A stretch of 64,000 nt of DNA from Thiosulfatihalobacter marinus. GTDB taxonomy: Bacteria > Pseudomonadota > Alphaproteobacteria > Rhodobacterales > Rhodobacteraceae. Positions 26,491 through 35,148 of this stretch are shown piece by piece; within the stretch, counting starts at the first letter, position 1; the number at the start of each line of letters is the position of its first letter. Both the position numbers and the translations under genes were made by a program. Under the pieces are notes generated by a model that searched no databases, was not told where the DNA came from, and saw only the letters and a list, made by a program, of their open reading frames with translations. The DNA lies in assembly GCF_016019955.1 (NCBI RefSeq), contig NZ_JAECRZ010000011.1, positions 60,995 through 124,994 of the forward strand. The letters are read 5' to 3'.

Positions 26491-27507
26491 TCAGTTGCTG
26501 GCGCGAACGTCGGCGAGCGTTTTGACGACGAGGTCATACAGCTCTTGTCCGGGCAGGCCCTGGGCCTCCATGTCGGCAATCCAGGCCTCCCGGATCGGAT
26601 CCGCCGCCTTGGCGCGGAACTCGGCGATCACGGCGGGGTCAAGCTCGACCTTTTCAACGCCTTTCTCGACCAGCACGTCATCCCATTTCTTGAGCAGTTC
26701 GCCGTAGTTGGCAAGATAGTAATCCAGCGCCTCGGGAACGGAACTGTCAAGTGCGGCGCGATATTCATCGGGCAGCGCGTCATACGCATCGATATTCACC
26801 ACCACAGGGCAGTTCACGGTGCCGGGGTTCAGGTTGGCTGTCCACCAGTCGGCCTGGTTGATCGTGCCAAAGGACAGATGCGCGTGCTGGGCAAAGGCCA
26901 CGGTGTCGACCACGCCGCTTTCCATCGCCTGGTAGGCTTCGGTTGCGGTCACGGAGGTGGGCACGGCGCCCACGGCCTCGAACGCCTGGCCGATCCCGCC
27001 GGTGGCGCGTACGCGCATACCTTCGAAATCCGCCAGTGTCGTGCGGGGTTCACCGGTGCCGACGAGGTTGTATTGCGGCATGGGCGAGGTCATCAGCAGC
27101 TTGGCGTTCCACTGTTCCATTTCCTCGGTCGCAGCCGGGTGGGCATAGACCGCGGATGAGACGGCGACCTCTTCCTGAAGGTTGGAAACACCCAGGAAGG
27201 GCAGTTCCAGAACGGTGATCACCCGGTTCTTGTCGCGGTGGTAGCCGGCGCAGAACTGGGCCATTTCAAAGGCGCCGATCGAGATGCCGTCAAGGTTTTC
27301 GCGGTTCTTGGACAGGCCGCCATAGCTGATGTTCAGGGTAAATTCGCCGCCGGTCTTTTCGCTGACCAGTTCGGCCAGTTTTTCGATATGTTCGGTAAAG
27401 GCGCGGCGTTTGCCCCAGACGGACACGTTCCATTCAACCGCCATGGCCTCGGTCGCAAACCCAAGCGCAAGCGCCGCCACGGCGGCGCGTCCCAGAATAG
27501 TCTTCAT
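26491..27507 (-). CDS. TRAP transporter substrate-binding protein (DctP-like)
   Basis: 338 residues. Signal peptide MKTILGRAAVAALALGFATEAMA, then the DctP fold: WNVSVWGKRRAFTEHIEKLAELV, the conserved carboxylate-binding Arg region GMRVRATGGIGQAFEAVGAVP (R-V-R), and YQAMESGVVDTV. Periplasmic. First gene of the TRAP operon; a GGGAGGAAAA ribosome site precedes the ATG. An aromatic or branched organic acid is as likely as a C4-dicarboxylate, since the family is broad. Confidence 0.93.
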   Translation of the reverse strand: MKTILGRAAVAALALGFATEAMAVEWNVSVWGKRRAFTEHIEKLAELVSEKTGGEFTLNISYGGLSKNRENLDGISIGAFEMAQFCAGYHRDKNRVITVLELPFLGVSNLQEEVAVSSAVYAHPAATEEMEQWNAKLLMTSPMPQYNLVGTGEPRTTLADFEGMRVRATGGIGQAFEAVGAVPTSVTATEAYQAMESGVVDTVAFAQHAHLSFGTINQADWWTANLNPGTVNCPVVVNIDAYDALPDEYRAALDSSVPEALDYYLANYGELLKKWDDVLVEKGVEKVELDPAVIAEFRAKAADPIREAWIADMEAQGLPGQELYDLVVKTLADVRASN

Positions 27508-27626
27508 GTTTTCCTCCCGTTGCGCGGCTTTTGTGCCGCGTCCGGGGATCAGCCTAGCCCACCAACGGGCACCTGTGTAGTCCGTATTTGTTGGTATGCG
27601 AACCGGTTGACGCGATTGCCCATGGT

Positions 27627-28262
27627 TCAGGCCGTTTTTGCTGTCAGTTGGGGCAGGCCGCCGATCTCGCCGATCAGGGGCAATAGCGCCCCGACCCCGT
27701 CGCCGTGGCGCAGGGATGTGAACACAAAGGGGCGCCCGGCGCGCATTCGGGTGGCGTCGCGCTGCATCACATCAAGCGAGGCGCCGACATGCGGGGCCAG
27801 ATCGGTCTTGTTGATCACCAGAATGTCGGAGCGGGTGATGGCGGGGCCGCCCTTGCGGGGGATTTCTTCGCCCGCGGCCACGTCGATGACGTAGATTGTC
27901 AGATCGGCGAGTTCGGGGCTGAACGTCGCCGACAGGTTGTCGCCGCCGCTTTCGATCAGCACCACGTCGAGATCGGGGAAGGTTTGCGTCAGTTCGGCAA
28001 TGGCGGCGAGATTGATGCTGGCATCCTCGCGGATGGCGGTATGCGGGCAGCCGCCGGTTTCCACACCCTTGATGCGGTCCAGCGGCAGAACCTGGCGGCG
28101 CATCAGTTCCTCGGCATCTTCGCGGGTGTAGATGTCGTTGGTGACGACGGCGATGGACAGCCGGTCGCGCAGTGCCAGACACAGCGCGGCGGTGAGGGTG
28201 GTTTTCCCGGCGCCGACGGGGCCGCCGATGCCGATGCGAAGTGGTCCGTTGGGAGATGTCAT
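27627..28262 (-). CDS. ureG: Urease accessory GTPase UreG
   Basis: 211 residues. P-loop GPVGAGKT (~13-20), [15 protein letters not shown] segment ([11 protein letters not shown]), metal-binding [13 protein letters not shown] (Cys-Pro-His), [15 protein letters not shown] and the guanine-specificity motif NKTDLA. It hydrolyses GTP while delivering Ni to the urease active site together with UreD, UreE and UreF. It overlaps ureF by 4 nt and ends the urease operon. Confidence 0.97.
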   Translation of the reverse strand: MTSPNGPLRIGIGGPVGAGKTTLTAALCLALRDRLSIAVVTNDIYTREDAEELMRRQVLPLDRIKGVETGGCPHTAIREDASINLAAIAELTQTFPDLDVVLIESGGDNLSATFSPELADLTIYVIDVAAGEEIPRKGGPAITRSDILVINKTDLAPHVGASLDVMQRDATRMRAGRPFVFTSLRHGDGVGALLPLIGEIGGLPQLTAKTA

Positions 28263-28903
28263 GAGCGGAACAGCCTTGAATACTGGGTTTCGTGGGTCAT
28301 CGAGGCGATGTCGGCGGCGAAGGTGGCGCTGCCGATGGACTCGGGCGGTTGCGTGATCGCCTGGTCGGCGATGGTCTGGCAGAGCGGGGTCACGATGTGC
28401 AGGATGGATTGCCCGGCGGTCTGGCCCAGCGGCACCAGCCGGATCGCCGCCGATGTGAGGCTGGCGGCAAAGGCGTGCAGGAAGAAGCGGGCGGTTTCGG
28501 GCAGCGGCAGATCCATCAGGCCGGCCGCCCGGCCCACCGCGACAGGATAGGTAAGCGCCCCGGTTTCGGTGCCGAACACGTGCGAAGTGGTTTGGGCAAA
28601 GGCCATGCCCTGCTGTTCGGTTTCCAGCAGACGTTCGGCGCTGGGGGCCAGGGCGCGGGCCAACTCATCCAGCCCTTGCAGGCTGTCTTCGTCCGGCGCG
28701 TGATAGGCCGCGGCGAGCAGAATCACGTCATTGCGCCCCGCGCCATGTTCGAGAATGTCGCAGAGCCATGCCCGGAAGCTGCCGGTGTCGTGCACGGTAC
28801 CTGTGTGAACCGCCCATTCCAGCCCGTGGCTGTAGCTGAACGCGCCCACCGGATAGGCGGGCGACAGCCATTGTGCCAGCGTCAGGACGGGATCAGTGGG
28901 CAT
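28259..28903 (-). CDS. ureF: Urease accessory protein UreF
   Basis: 214 residues, all-helical. The family core [24 protein letters not shown] is near the N-terminus (key residues SPAFPVG-Y-HG-E), and the conserved C-terminal [10 protein letters not shown] is present. It bridges UreD and UreG in the urease-maturation complex. The start at 28903 (MPTDPVL) gives the usual length and an 11-nt overlap with ureE; the upstream ATG at 28945 is probably not used. Confidence 0.93.
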   Translation of the reverse strand: MPTDPVLTLAQWLSPAYPVGAFSYSHGLEWAVHTGTVHDTGSFRAWLCDILEHGAGRNDVILLAAAYHAPDEDSLQGLDELARALAPSAERLLETEQQGMAFAQTTSHVFGTETGALTYPVAVGRAAGLMDLPLPETARFFLHAFAASLTSAAIRLVPLGQTAGQSILHIVTPLCQTIADQAITQPPESIGSATFAADIASMTHETQYSRLFRS

Positions 28904-29363
28904 GGGAATGGGAATGATCGTGGCCGTGGGTGCGCCCGTGGCCATAGGCGCCGCCTTCGGGGGTGAACGGCTCGGTCACGTCGGTCACGCCGGCGCCCAG
29001 AAGGATCAGCATCTCGCGGATCACGTGATCGGGCTGGATCAGCAGGCGGCCCGGTTCGATCTGGCAGGGGGTGTGGCGGTTGCCCACATGCCACGCGATG
29101 CGGGTGAGATCGGGCGCGGTAATCTGCAAGAGCGGTTCCGGCGCCGCCTGAACCTCGATCTGGCGGCCGTCGCTGAGATGGAGCACGCCGCCATGATCCA
29201 GTGACGTTGTCTTGGGCAGATCGACCAGAAACCGGGTGCCATCGGTCATCGCCAGTGTCTTGCGACGCAGGAAGCGGTTTTCATAGGTCAGGGAAACCTG
29301 ACCCGAGACCGGGCCATGGGCATGGCCGTGATAGGCATGTGCGGTGGGCAGGGGGGCGGTCAT
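28893..29363 (-). CDS. ureE: Urease accessory nickel chaperone UreE
   Basis: 156 residues. N-terminal beta domain (VSLTYENRFLRRKTLAMTDGTRFLVDLP), central metal-binding domain (WHVGNRHTPCQIE, with the conserved GNRH), and a His-rich C-terminal tail ending [16 protein letters not shown]. An additional His cluster (AYHGHAHG) sits at the N-terminus, near residue 10. It supplies Ni(II) to UreG/UreD. ATG 29363 is chosen; the longer frame to 29492 is a translated degenerate repeat. Confidence 0.95.
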   Translation of the reverse strand: MTAPLPTAHAYHGHAHGPVSGQVSLTYENRFLRRKTLAMTDGTRFLVDLPKTTSLDHGGVLHLSDGRQIEVQAAPEPLLQITAPDLTRIAWHVGNRHTPCQIEPGRLLIQPDHVIREMLILLGAGVTDVTEPFTPEGGAYGHGRTHGHDHSHSHAH

Positions 29364-29384
29364 GCGCGTGCCCCCCCGGCCAGT

Positions 29385-29429
29385 GCCGGAAATACCTGTG
29401 CCAGAGATACCCGTGTCAGAGATACATGT
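29385..29429. repeat. Degenerate 15-bp tandem repeat between the DUF1127 gene and ureE
   Basis: CCGGAAATACCTGTG, CCAGAGATACCCGTG and TCAGAGATACATGTA follow in tandem. The third copy overlaps the last codons of the DUF1127 gene. Confidence 0.6.
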
Positions 29430-29640
29430 AGTCGCGGAACACGTGGTGCACGATCTGGTCGCGGGTGATGCCCCGTTCCGCCAGTTCGGCATCCGACATG
29501 TTTTGCAGTTTCTCGACCAGTTGCGCGCGGCTGCTGGCTTCGCTCAGTTTCACCACGGCGTTGCCAAACGCCACGAAAGGCGCGGCGAGAAGTTTGCCCA
29601 GCGACAGGCTGGAAGCGGAGTTGGTTGCGATATGTGCCAT
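29416..29640 (-). CDS. DUF1127-family small protein inside the urease operon
   Basis: 74 residues. The C-terminal half LVEKLQNMSDAELAERGITRDQIVHHVFRD is the DUF1127 (YjiS-like) motif (key residues L-x-D-x-E-L-x-x-x-G-I-x-R), an Arg/Lys-containing domain found in small alphaproteobacterial proteins, several of which affect RNA turnover or small-molecule responses. The N-terminal half is hydrophobic/alanine-rich (SLGKLLAAPFVAFGNAVV). It sits between ureC (121 nt) and ureE (52 nt) on the same strand. Its connection to urease is unknown. Confidence 0.85.
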   Translation of the reverse strand: MAHIATNSASSLSLGKLLAAPFVAFGNAVVKLSEASSRAQLVEKLQNMSDAELAERGITRDQIVHHVFRDYMYL

Positions 29641-29761
29641 TTGGACCCTCGTATTGGAGTAAAACGTTGGTCCTCCCTTGGGGATGAATATGGGCCATTT
29701 TGATTAACATATGTAGGGCCATTTTGGTATGTCCGGTTTGTGTTGCGTGCAAGGCTTTGGC

Positions 29762-31474
29762 TCAGAACATGAAATAGCGCTGCGCCATGGGCAGCACCTT
29801 GGCGGGTTGACAGGTCAGCAGTTCGCCATTGGCGCGCACCTCGTAGGTTTCGGGGTTTACCTCGATCTCTGGCGTGGCATCGTTGAGTTTGAGGGCGGAT
29901 TTGCCGATGGTGCGGGTGTTCCTGACCGGGACGGTTTTCTTGGCCAGGCCAAGCGCGGCGGCGATGCCGTCGTCCTGTGCGGCCTGGGATACGAAGGTGA
30001 CGGCAGAGTTTTCCACCGACCGGCCATAGGCCCCGAACATGGGGCGGGAATAGACCGGCTGGGGCGTGGGAATGGAGGCGTTGGGATCGCCCATCTGGGC
30101 ACAGGCGATAGTGCCGCCCAGAAGAACCATTTCGGGTTTGACCCCGAAGAATGCCGGGCTCCACAGTACCAGATCGGCGCGTTTGCCTTCCTCGATGCTG
30201 CCGATCTCGTGGCTCAGACCGTGGGCAATGGCGGGGTTGATCGTGTATTTCGCGATATAGCGGCGCACGCGGAAATTGTCGTTGGCGCCGGTTTCCTCGG
30301 GCAGGCGTCCGCGTTGTTTCTTCATCTTGTCGGCGGTTTGCCAGGTGCGGATCAGCACCTCGCCGACGCGGCCCATGGCCTGGCTGTCCGACGCGATGAT
30401 GCTGAACGCGCCCATGTCGTGCAGGATGTCTTCGGCGGCGATGGTTTCGCGGCGGATGCGGCTTTCGGCAAAGGCGACATCCTCGGGGATCGACTTGTCA
30501 AGGTGGTGACAGACCATGAGCATGTCCAGGTGTTCGTCGACGGTGTTCACGGTGAAGGGGCGCGTGGGGTTGGTGGAGGACGGCAGCACGTGTTCCGCGC
30601 CACATATCCTGATGATGTCGGGCGCGTGGCCGCCGCCCGCGCCTTCGGTATGAAAGGCATGGATGGTGCGGCCTTTCATGGCGGCAACGGTGTGTTCGAC
30701 AAAGCCGGATTCGTTGAGCGTGTCGGTGTGGATCATCACCTGCACGTCCATCGCGTCGGCCACCGAAAGGCAGCAATCGATGGCGGCGGGGGTGGTGCCC
30801 CAGTCTTCATGCAGCTTCAGCGAACAGGCGCCGCCCCGGACCTGTTCCTCCAGCGCGGCGGGCAGCGAGGCGTTGCCCTTGCCCGCGAAGGCGAGGTTCA
30901 TCGCAAAGGCATCGGCGGTCTGCAACATGCGGCCCATGTGCCAGGGGCCGGGCGTGCAGGTGGTGGCCAGCGTGCCATGCGCCGGGCCGGTGCCGCCGCC
31001 CAGCATTGTGGTAAGGCCGGAATGCAGCGCGTCTTCGATCTGTTGCGGGCAGATGAAATGGATATGGCTGTCAAAACCGCCCGCGGTGAGGATCTTGCCT
31101 TCGCCCGCGATGACCTCGGTGCCGGGGCCGACGATGATGTCGACATTGGGTTGGGTGTCGGGGTTGCCGGCCTTGCCGATCCGGGCGATGCGCCCGTCCC
31201 GAAGCCCCACATCGGCCTTGTAGATGCCGGAATGGTCCAGGATCAGCGCATTGGTGATGACCGTGTCCACGGCGCCGTCGGCGCGGGTGGTCTGGGCCTG
31301 CCCCATGCCGTCGCGGATCACCTTGCCACCGCCGAACTTTACCTCTTCGCCGTTTGGCCCGGTCAGGTCGCGTTCAACCTCGATGATCAGATCGGTATCG
31401 GCCAGCCGCAGCCTGTCGCCGGTGGTGGGGCCGAACATGGCGGCATAGTCGGAGCGGGAGATGGTGGCGGGCAT
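29762..31474 (-). CDS. ureC: Urease alpha subunit
   Basis: 570 residues, complete. Ni ligands lie in [10 protein letters not shown] and in HTEGAGGGH; the carbamylated lysine is in [12 protein letters not shown]; the active-site His is in MVCHHLD; the final Asp ligand is in [11 protein letters not shown]. It hydrolyses urea to ammonia and carbamate in the cytoplasm with UreA and UreB. Unusually far (325 nt) from ureB, and followed by the DUF1127 gene. Confidence 0.98.
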   Translation of the reverse strand: MPATISRSDYAAMFGPTTGDRLRLADTDLIIEVERDLTGPNGEEVKFGGGKVIRDGMGQAQTTRADGAVDTVITNALILDHSGIYKADVGLRDGRIARIGKAGNPDTQPNVDIIVGPGTEVIAGEGKILTAGGFDSHIHFICPQQIEDALHSGLTTMLGGGTGPAHGTLATTCTPGPWHMGRMLQTADAFAMNLAFAGKGNASLPAALEEQVRGGACSLKLHEDWGTTPAAIDCCLSVADAMDVQVMIHTDTLNESGFVEHTVAAMKGRTIHAFHTEGAGGGHAPDIIRICGAEHVLPSSTNPTRPFTVNTVDEHLDMLMVCHHLDKSIPEDVAFAESRIRRETIAAEDILHDMGAFSIIASDSQAMGRVGEVLIRTWQTADKMKKQRGRLPEETGANDNFRVRRYIAKYTINPAIAHGLSHEIGSIEEGKRADLVLWSPAFFGVKPEMVLLGGTIACAQMGDPNASIPTPQPVYSRPMFGAYGRSVENSAVTFVSQAAQDDGIAAALGLAKKTVPVRNTRTIGKSALKLNDATPEIEVNPETYEVRANGELLTCQPAKVLPMAQRYFMF

Positions 31475-31799
31475 GTCTGGGTTTATCCTGTGGAAGCGAT
31501 TGCGGCGGCCCGGGCCGGTTCCGAGGGACCGGAAACATAAACCACCGAGAATCGTTTGAGATGTTTGGAGAAGGCGGCTGTGTTGAGCACAAGCGGGAAC
31601 ACATGACCCGCATCAGTCTGAGCTTGAGGGATTCCGTTGGCGCCGATTGCGCTGTTGCATTCATGGCGAACCACGCCGGATTGGTGCGACCACGGCGCCA
31701 CGCGGCGACCCGGTTCGCCCCTGACCCGCCCGGCCGGGCGGGGGTGAAAACACCGCCAGCCTCGGGCCGGGAGCGCGTTATTGTATGTGGGCGTGGCGG
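31475..31799. other. 325-nt gap inside the urease operon (ureB-ureC)
   Basis: No credible gene in any frame. It contains a perfect 18-bp palindrome, CCCGCCCGGCCGGGCGGG, at 31725-31742, which in RNA would form a GC-rich stem. Codon-position GC bias in the frames checked is weak. Confidence 0.5.
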
Positions 31800-32105
31800 T
31801 CAAAGTTCGCCCATGACCTGTTGATTGAAACCGTATACCCGGCGCGCGCCCGAAAACGGGATCAGCGCCACTTCGCGGCGCTGGCCCGGTTCGAAGCGCA
31901 CGGCGGTGCCGGCGGCGATGTCGAGGCGCATTCCGCGGGCGGCGGTGCGGTCGAAATCCAGCGCCGGGTTGGTTTCGGCAAAGTGGTAATGGCTGCCCAC
32001 CTGTACCGGGCGGTCGCCGGTATTGGCGACCATCAGCATCGTTACGCTGGCCCCGGCGTTGAGTTCCAGCGTGCCTTGGGCCGGGAACAGCTCTCCAGGG
32101 ATCAT
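31800..32105 (-). CDS. ureB: Urease beta subunit
   Basis: 101 residues, standard length. MIPGELF start, the conserved [20 protein letters not shown] and C-terminal [14 protein letters not shown] segments identify it. Structural subunit of the UreABC trimer. It overlaps the preceding small membrane-protein gene by 4 nt (ATGA), so its translation is coupled to that gene rather than to ureA. Confidence 0.97.
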   Translation of the reverse strand: MIPGELFPAQGTLELNAGASVTMLMVANTGDRPVQVGSHYHFAETNPALDFDRTAARGMRLDIAAGTAVRFEPGQRREVALIPFSGARRVYGFNQQVMGEL

Positions 32106-32266
32106 CGCCGACCCCAGAAATAGCCGACAAGACCGGCCACCGCGGCCGTCCCCACGATCAGGAACAACCAGAGGGTCTCGGACCCGTGGGGGTGCAGATG
32201 CGGACCGACATCGGCAAATGCCGGGGACGCGAGAATGGCAAGGGCGGGGGCAAGCAAACGGGTCAT
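32102..32266 (-). CDS. Small His-containing membrane protein between ureA and ureB
   Basis: 54 residues. A signal-like N-terminus ([18 protein letters not shown]) is followed by a short His-bearing segment ([10 protein letters not shown]) and one membrane helix ([21 protein letters not shown]) ending in RR. A GAAGGAGACCCAC ribosome site precedes ATG 32266. It overlaps ureB by 4 nt. No named family recognised; similar small genes occur in this position in some Rhodobacteraceae urease operons. The periplasmic His cluster next to a membrane anchor suggests metal (Ni) handling, an inference. Confidence 0.75.
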   Translation of the reverse strand: MTRLLAPALAILASPAFADVGPHLHPHGSETLWLFLIVGTAAVAGLVGYFWGRR

Positions 32267-32310
32267 GTGGGTCTCCTTCAAGATGCTCGGGCAGAAGCCC
32301 GGGTCGGGGT

Positions 32311-32613
32311 TTAGCGGATCGGGTCGTGGACGGTGACAAGTTTGGTCCCGTCGGGAAAGGTGGCTTCGACCTGTACTTCGTGGATCATCTCGGCGATGCC
32401 ATCCATGCATTGATCGCGGGTGATCACCTGTGCGCCTGCCTGCATCAGGTCCGCGACAGAGCGACCATCGCGCGCGCCTTCGACAACGGCATCGGTTATG
32501 AGCGCAATCGCCTCGGGGTGGTTCAGCCGCACACCGCGCGCGAGGCGCTTGCGGGCCACCTGGGCGGCCATGGCGATCAGGAGCTTGTCCTTTTCTCGGG
32601 GGGTCAGTTGCAT
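32311..32613 (-). CDS. ureA: Urease gamma subunit
   Basis: 100 residues, exactly the family length. Signatures [31 protein letters not shown] and the C-terminal [18 protein letters not shown] are intact. Structural subunit of urease. One nucleotide separates it from the ureD stop. An in-frame extension upstream to 32718 overlaps ureD and is not used. Confidence 0.97.
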   Translation of the reverse strand: MQLTPREKDKLLIAMAAQVARKRLARGVRLNHPEAIALITDAVVEGARDGRSVADLMQAGAQVITRDQCMDGIAEMIHEVQVEATFPDGTKLVTVHDPIR

Positions 32614-32614
32614 G

Positions 32615-33433
32615 TCAGAGCATCCATGTACGGGGAAGATCGGCGCCGCGCAGGGCACGCAGGGCGGGGAGAAGTATCTGGCGCAGCGCGTGGCCGTCCT
32701 CGCCCAGCAGCCGGGCAAAGAGCAGGCCGTCGCGGATCAGGCTGGCGCCGCAGGTATCGGGCAGAAGCGCGCGCAGGGGGGCAAGTTTTGTGTCGGCGTC
32801 GGGGCCTGCATATACCAGCGCCGCCATGGCGCGCGCGCCGCCCGCCAGTCCGGGGCGGTTCAGCTGGGCCTGGATGTTGCCGGTCAGGCGGATGCGATCC
32901 TCCAACAGGAGGCGGCCGTCGCGGCGGATCGAAATCCGGTCCGTCAATCGGGCGCTGGTGACGGTTTCGCCCATGGCGGTGCGGCCAAAGATCATCGGTT
33001 CGACCAGCAGAAGCCGGGATGTGCCCTGCATGTCGATCCGCAAGGCGCGATCCAGCGCGGCCCCCTGATAGAGGATGGTTTCCTGCGGCAGCCAGTCAAG
33101 CCGCGCGCCGTCCTGGAGGCTCAGCCGGGTACGGATGCGGCCGGGAAGCGCGTCGTTGCTGCGATAGGCGCGCTCGGCGGCCTGTGTGGTGAGCGTGAGC
33201 GCGGTGTCGGGCCCGGCAATGGCGGCAACGTCAAAACGGTCGCCCCCGGTGACACCACCGGACGTATTGAGAAGAACGGCCTCGCAGCCCGGCGCATCCC
33301 GGCGGGGAAACAGTACGCGGCAGGAGCCGGAGAGGCGAAAATCGTCGAGCACGGTACGCGCGCCGCGCCGCTTGGTGCGGATCAGCGCGGTGCCGATGGC
33401 GCGGGGTTGTGCCGGGGCGTCCTGGGGCACCAC
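32615..33433 (-). CDS. ureD: Urease accessory protein UreD
   Basis: 272 residues with the UreD core [39 protein letters not shown] and a C-terminal region of the expected length. It binds the apo-urease and forms a conduit for Ni from UreG/UreF. The start is GTG (33433, or the adjacent GTG at 33430); AAGGAG lies some distance upstream, so the exact start is uncertain. First gene of the urease operon. Confidence 0.93.
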   Translation of the reverse strand: MVPQDAPAQPRAIGTALIRTKRRGARTVLDDFRLSGSCRVLFPRRDAPGCEAVLLNTSGGVTGGDRFDVAAIAGPDTALTLTTQAAERAYRSNDALPGRIRTRLSLQDGARLDWLPQETILYQGAALDRALRIDMQGTSRLLLVEPMIFGRTAMGETVTSARLTDRISIRRDGRLLLEDRIRLTGNIQAQLNRPGLAGGARAMAALVYAGPDADTKLAPLRALLPDTCGASLIRDGLLFARLLGEDGHALRQILLPALRALRGADLPRTWML

Positions 33434-33778
33434 TGGTATTTCAGCAAGAGCGGGAATGCGAAGTCTCCTTGGGTTGCGCAGAGACTGGCAGTCCCGTGGA
33501 CAGCGCCGAAGGGTGGGTGCCGCATTTTTGGGCTGATTCTGGAGGGCGGGTTCATAATTTGGGCATCATTGCCGGGAGTGGTGAAAAAATGGGCAAACCG
33601 AGAAGCGCGGACCGTTCGGCAATTCCGATTGCACTTTGCCCGGGGCGCGCGCATTTTCCGGCCAAGCCGAATCGCGCCGTGGCGCGGGCGGTTCCATGAT
33701 CACGCGACCCCGTTTTCCGAGGCGGAAAACGGACCGGAATTCAAAGGAATTCCGACGCCCCGCCGAAAGGAGACTGCC
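33434..33778. other. 345-nt divergent intergenic region ureD / rpe
   Basis: No gene seen. It should contain the urease operon promoter (minus strand) and the rpe promoter. No sigma-54 or NtrC element recognised. Two hairpins lie immediately before rpe. Confidence 0.5.
33710..33754. promoter_or_regulatory. Tandem hairpins in the rpe leader
   Basis: The first hairpin has arms CCGTTTTCCG (33710-33719) and CGGAAAACGG (33723-33732), loop AGG. The second has CGGAATTC (33735-33742) and GAATTCCG (33747-33754). They end 24 nt before the rpe ATG. The pair resembles the double hairpin at 5281-5326. Confidence 0.6.
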
Positions 33779-34468
33779 ATGTCCTTTGATCGCTCCGTCA
33801 AGATCGCCCCGTCGATCCTGTCCGCCGATTTTGCAAATTTCGGCGCCGAGATTCGCGCCATCGAGGATCAGGGCGCGGACTGGGTGCATGTGGATGTCAT
33901 GGACGGCCATTTTGTACCGAATCTGACATTCGGTCCGCCTGCGGTGAAGGCATTTCGCCCGCATGTGAAAACCTTCATGGATGTGCATCTGATGATTGCT
34001 CCGGTGGACCCGTATATCGAGGCCTATGCCGAGGCCGGCGCCGACATGATCACCGCCCATGTCGAGGCGGGGCCGCATATCCACCGCACCTTGCAGGCGA
34101 TCAGGGCGCAGGGCGTCAAGGCGGGTGTGTCGCTGAACCCGGGCACGCCGCTGGAGAGCATTGAACATGTACTGGACCTGGTGGACATGGTGCTGATCAT
34201 GACGGTGAACCCCGGTTTTGGCGGGCAGAAATTCATTCATTCCGGCGTGGACAAGACCCGCCGCCTGCGCCGGATGATCGGAGACCGTGAGATTCACATT
34301 CAGATTGACGGCGGTGTGACGACCGAGACCGCGCCGCTGGTGGCCGAGGCCGGGGCGGATGTGCTGGTTGCGGGATCGGCGGTGTTCAAGGGCGGCAGCG
34401 TGGGCAAGCCCGAGGTGTACGGGCAGAACATTCGCGCCATCCGTGCGGCAGCGCAGAGCGCGCAGTGA
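33779..34468 (+). CDS. rpe: Ribulose-phosphate 3-epimerase
   Basis: 229 residues, TIM barrel. It interconverts ribulose-5-P and xylulose-5-P in the pentose phosphate pathway. Visible are the substrate/metal site [31 protein letters not shown] (metal His and Asp), [17 protein letters not shown] and IQIDGGV. ATG 33779 follows AAAGGAGA. The long in-frame extension upstream only shadows the urease region on the other strand. Confidence 0.98.
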   Translation: MSFDRSVKIAPSILSADFANFGAEIRAIEDQGADWVHVDVMDGHFVPNLTFGPPAVKAFRPHVKTFMDVHLMIAPVDPYIEAYAEAGADMITAHVEAGPHIHRTLQAIRAQGVKAGVSLNPGTPLESIEHVLDLVDMVLIMTVNPGFGGQKFIHSGVDKTRRLRRMIGDREIHIQIDGGVTTETAPLVAEAGADVLVAGSAVFKGGSVGKPEVYGQNIRAIRAAAQSAQ

Positions 34469-34482
34469 CCGGGGAGGCGGGT

Positions 34483-34509
34483 TGACCCAAGCCTGCTCCG
34501 GGCTGGGTC
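34483..34509. terminator. Imperfect hairpin between convergent rpe and SH3-protein genes
   Basis: GACCCAAGCC pairs imperfectly with GGGCTGGGTC around TGCTCC. It could serve both convergent transcripts; no U-tract. Confidence 0.35.
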
Positions 34510-35041
34510 AGTCGCGGATTTCTTCCGGGTCGACGCCCCAGATATCGGCCTTTTGCGCCCATCCCTTGTAACCGGCGGCGTTGAGGCGGCACCAATCCGG
34601 GCCGCATTCGCCCAGGCGCGCAATGACCCCCAGTTCAAGCTGTGCCACGGTTGGGGTATTGGTGTCGGGGCGCATGTTGAGCGGCATCATGTCCTTGCCG
34701 ACGATGACCGTGCGCGCGCCTGACAGCAGTGAATAATGCACCCAGCCGCCAAAGCCGTCGATATCCCTAACCCGCCGCCAGTTGCTGAATTCGGCGGTGA
34801 TTTCCAAGGGCATCCCCTTGCGGGTGAACACCCAGTCGATGCGGTGGGTCAGCGATGGGCCGCGGCGCACGTTGGCCTTGCTGGCCTTGAGTGAAACGTA
34901 GCGCGGTACAGGCAGGTTTGTCACCGACCCGCGTTCTTTTGATGACGACTCCTGCTCTGGATCCGCGAAAGCGGGTGTCGCAATCACCAGCATCAGCGCA
35001 ATGGCCTTGCCCAGAAGCGATTTTCTCCTCATAGCGAACAT
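34508..35041 (-). CDS. Exported SH3-domain protein
   Basis: 177 residues from ATG 35041 (an ATG at 35032 is also possible). Signal peptide MRRKSLLGKAIALMLVIATPAFA, then two bacterial SH3 (SH3_4-like) repeats: VSLKASKANVRRGPSLTHRIDWVF...WRRVRDIDGFGGWVHYSLLSG and VIVGKDMMPLNMRP...GECGPDWCRLNAAGYKGWAQK. The two Cys in GECGPDWC may form a disulphide. Such proteins sit in the periplasm and often bind cell-wall or partner proteins. Divergent from the 2-hydroxyacid dehydrogenase gene. Confidence 0.88.
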   Translation of the reverse strand: MFAMRRKSLLGKAIALMLVIATPAFADPEQESSSKERGSVTNLPVPRYVSLKASKANVRRGPSLTHRIDWVFTRKGMPLEITAEFSNWRRVRDIDGFGGWVHYSLLSGARTVIVGKDMMPLNMRPDTNTPTVAQLELGVIARLGECGPDWCRLNAAGYKGWAQKADIWGVDPEEIRD

Positions 35042-35148
35042 CTTGCCTGATTTTCTGCCCAATCGTCCCGCGGGGTTCTTGTGCCCCGTCAGTGTCTCGG
35101 GCACTGTGGCATCAACGCGCCGAATTGCAAAGCACTGGGAGGCCCTGA

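Noticed and set aside
31483..32130. 215-codon minus-strand frame across ureB and the ureB-ureC gap
   Set aside because: It overlaps ureB in another frame; the part inside the gap has weak third-position GC bias.
32420..33778. N-terminal extension of Rpe (682-codon frame)
   Set aside because: The extension is antisense to ureA/ureD; the rpe ATG at 33779 has AAAGGAGA and gives the normal 229 residues.
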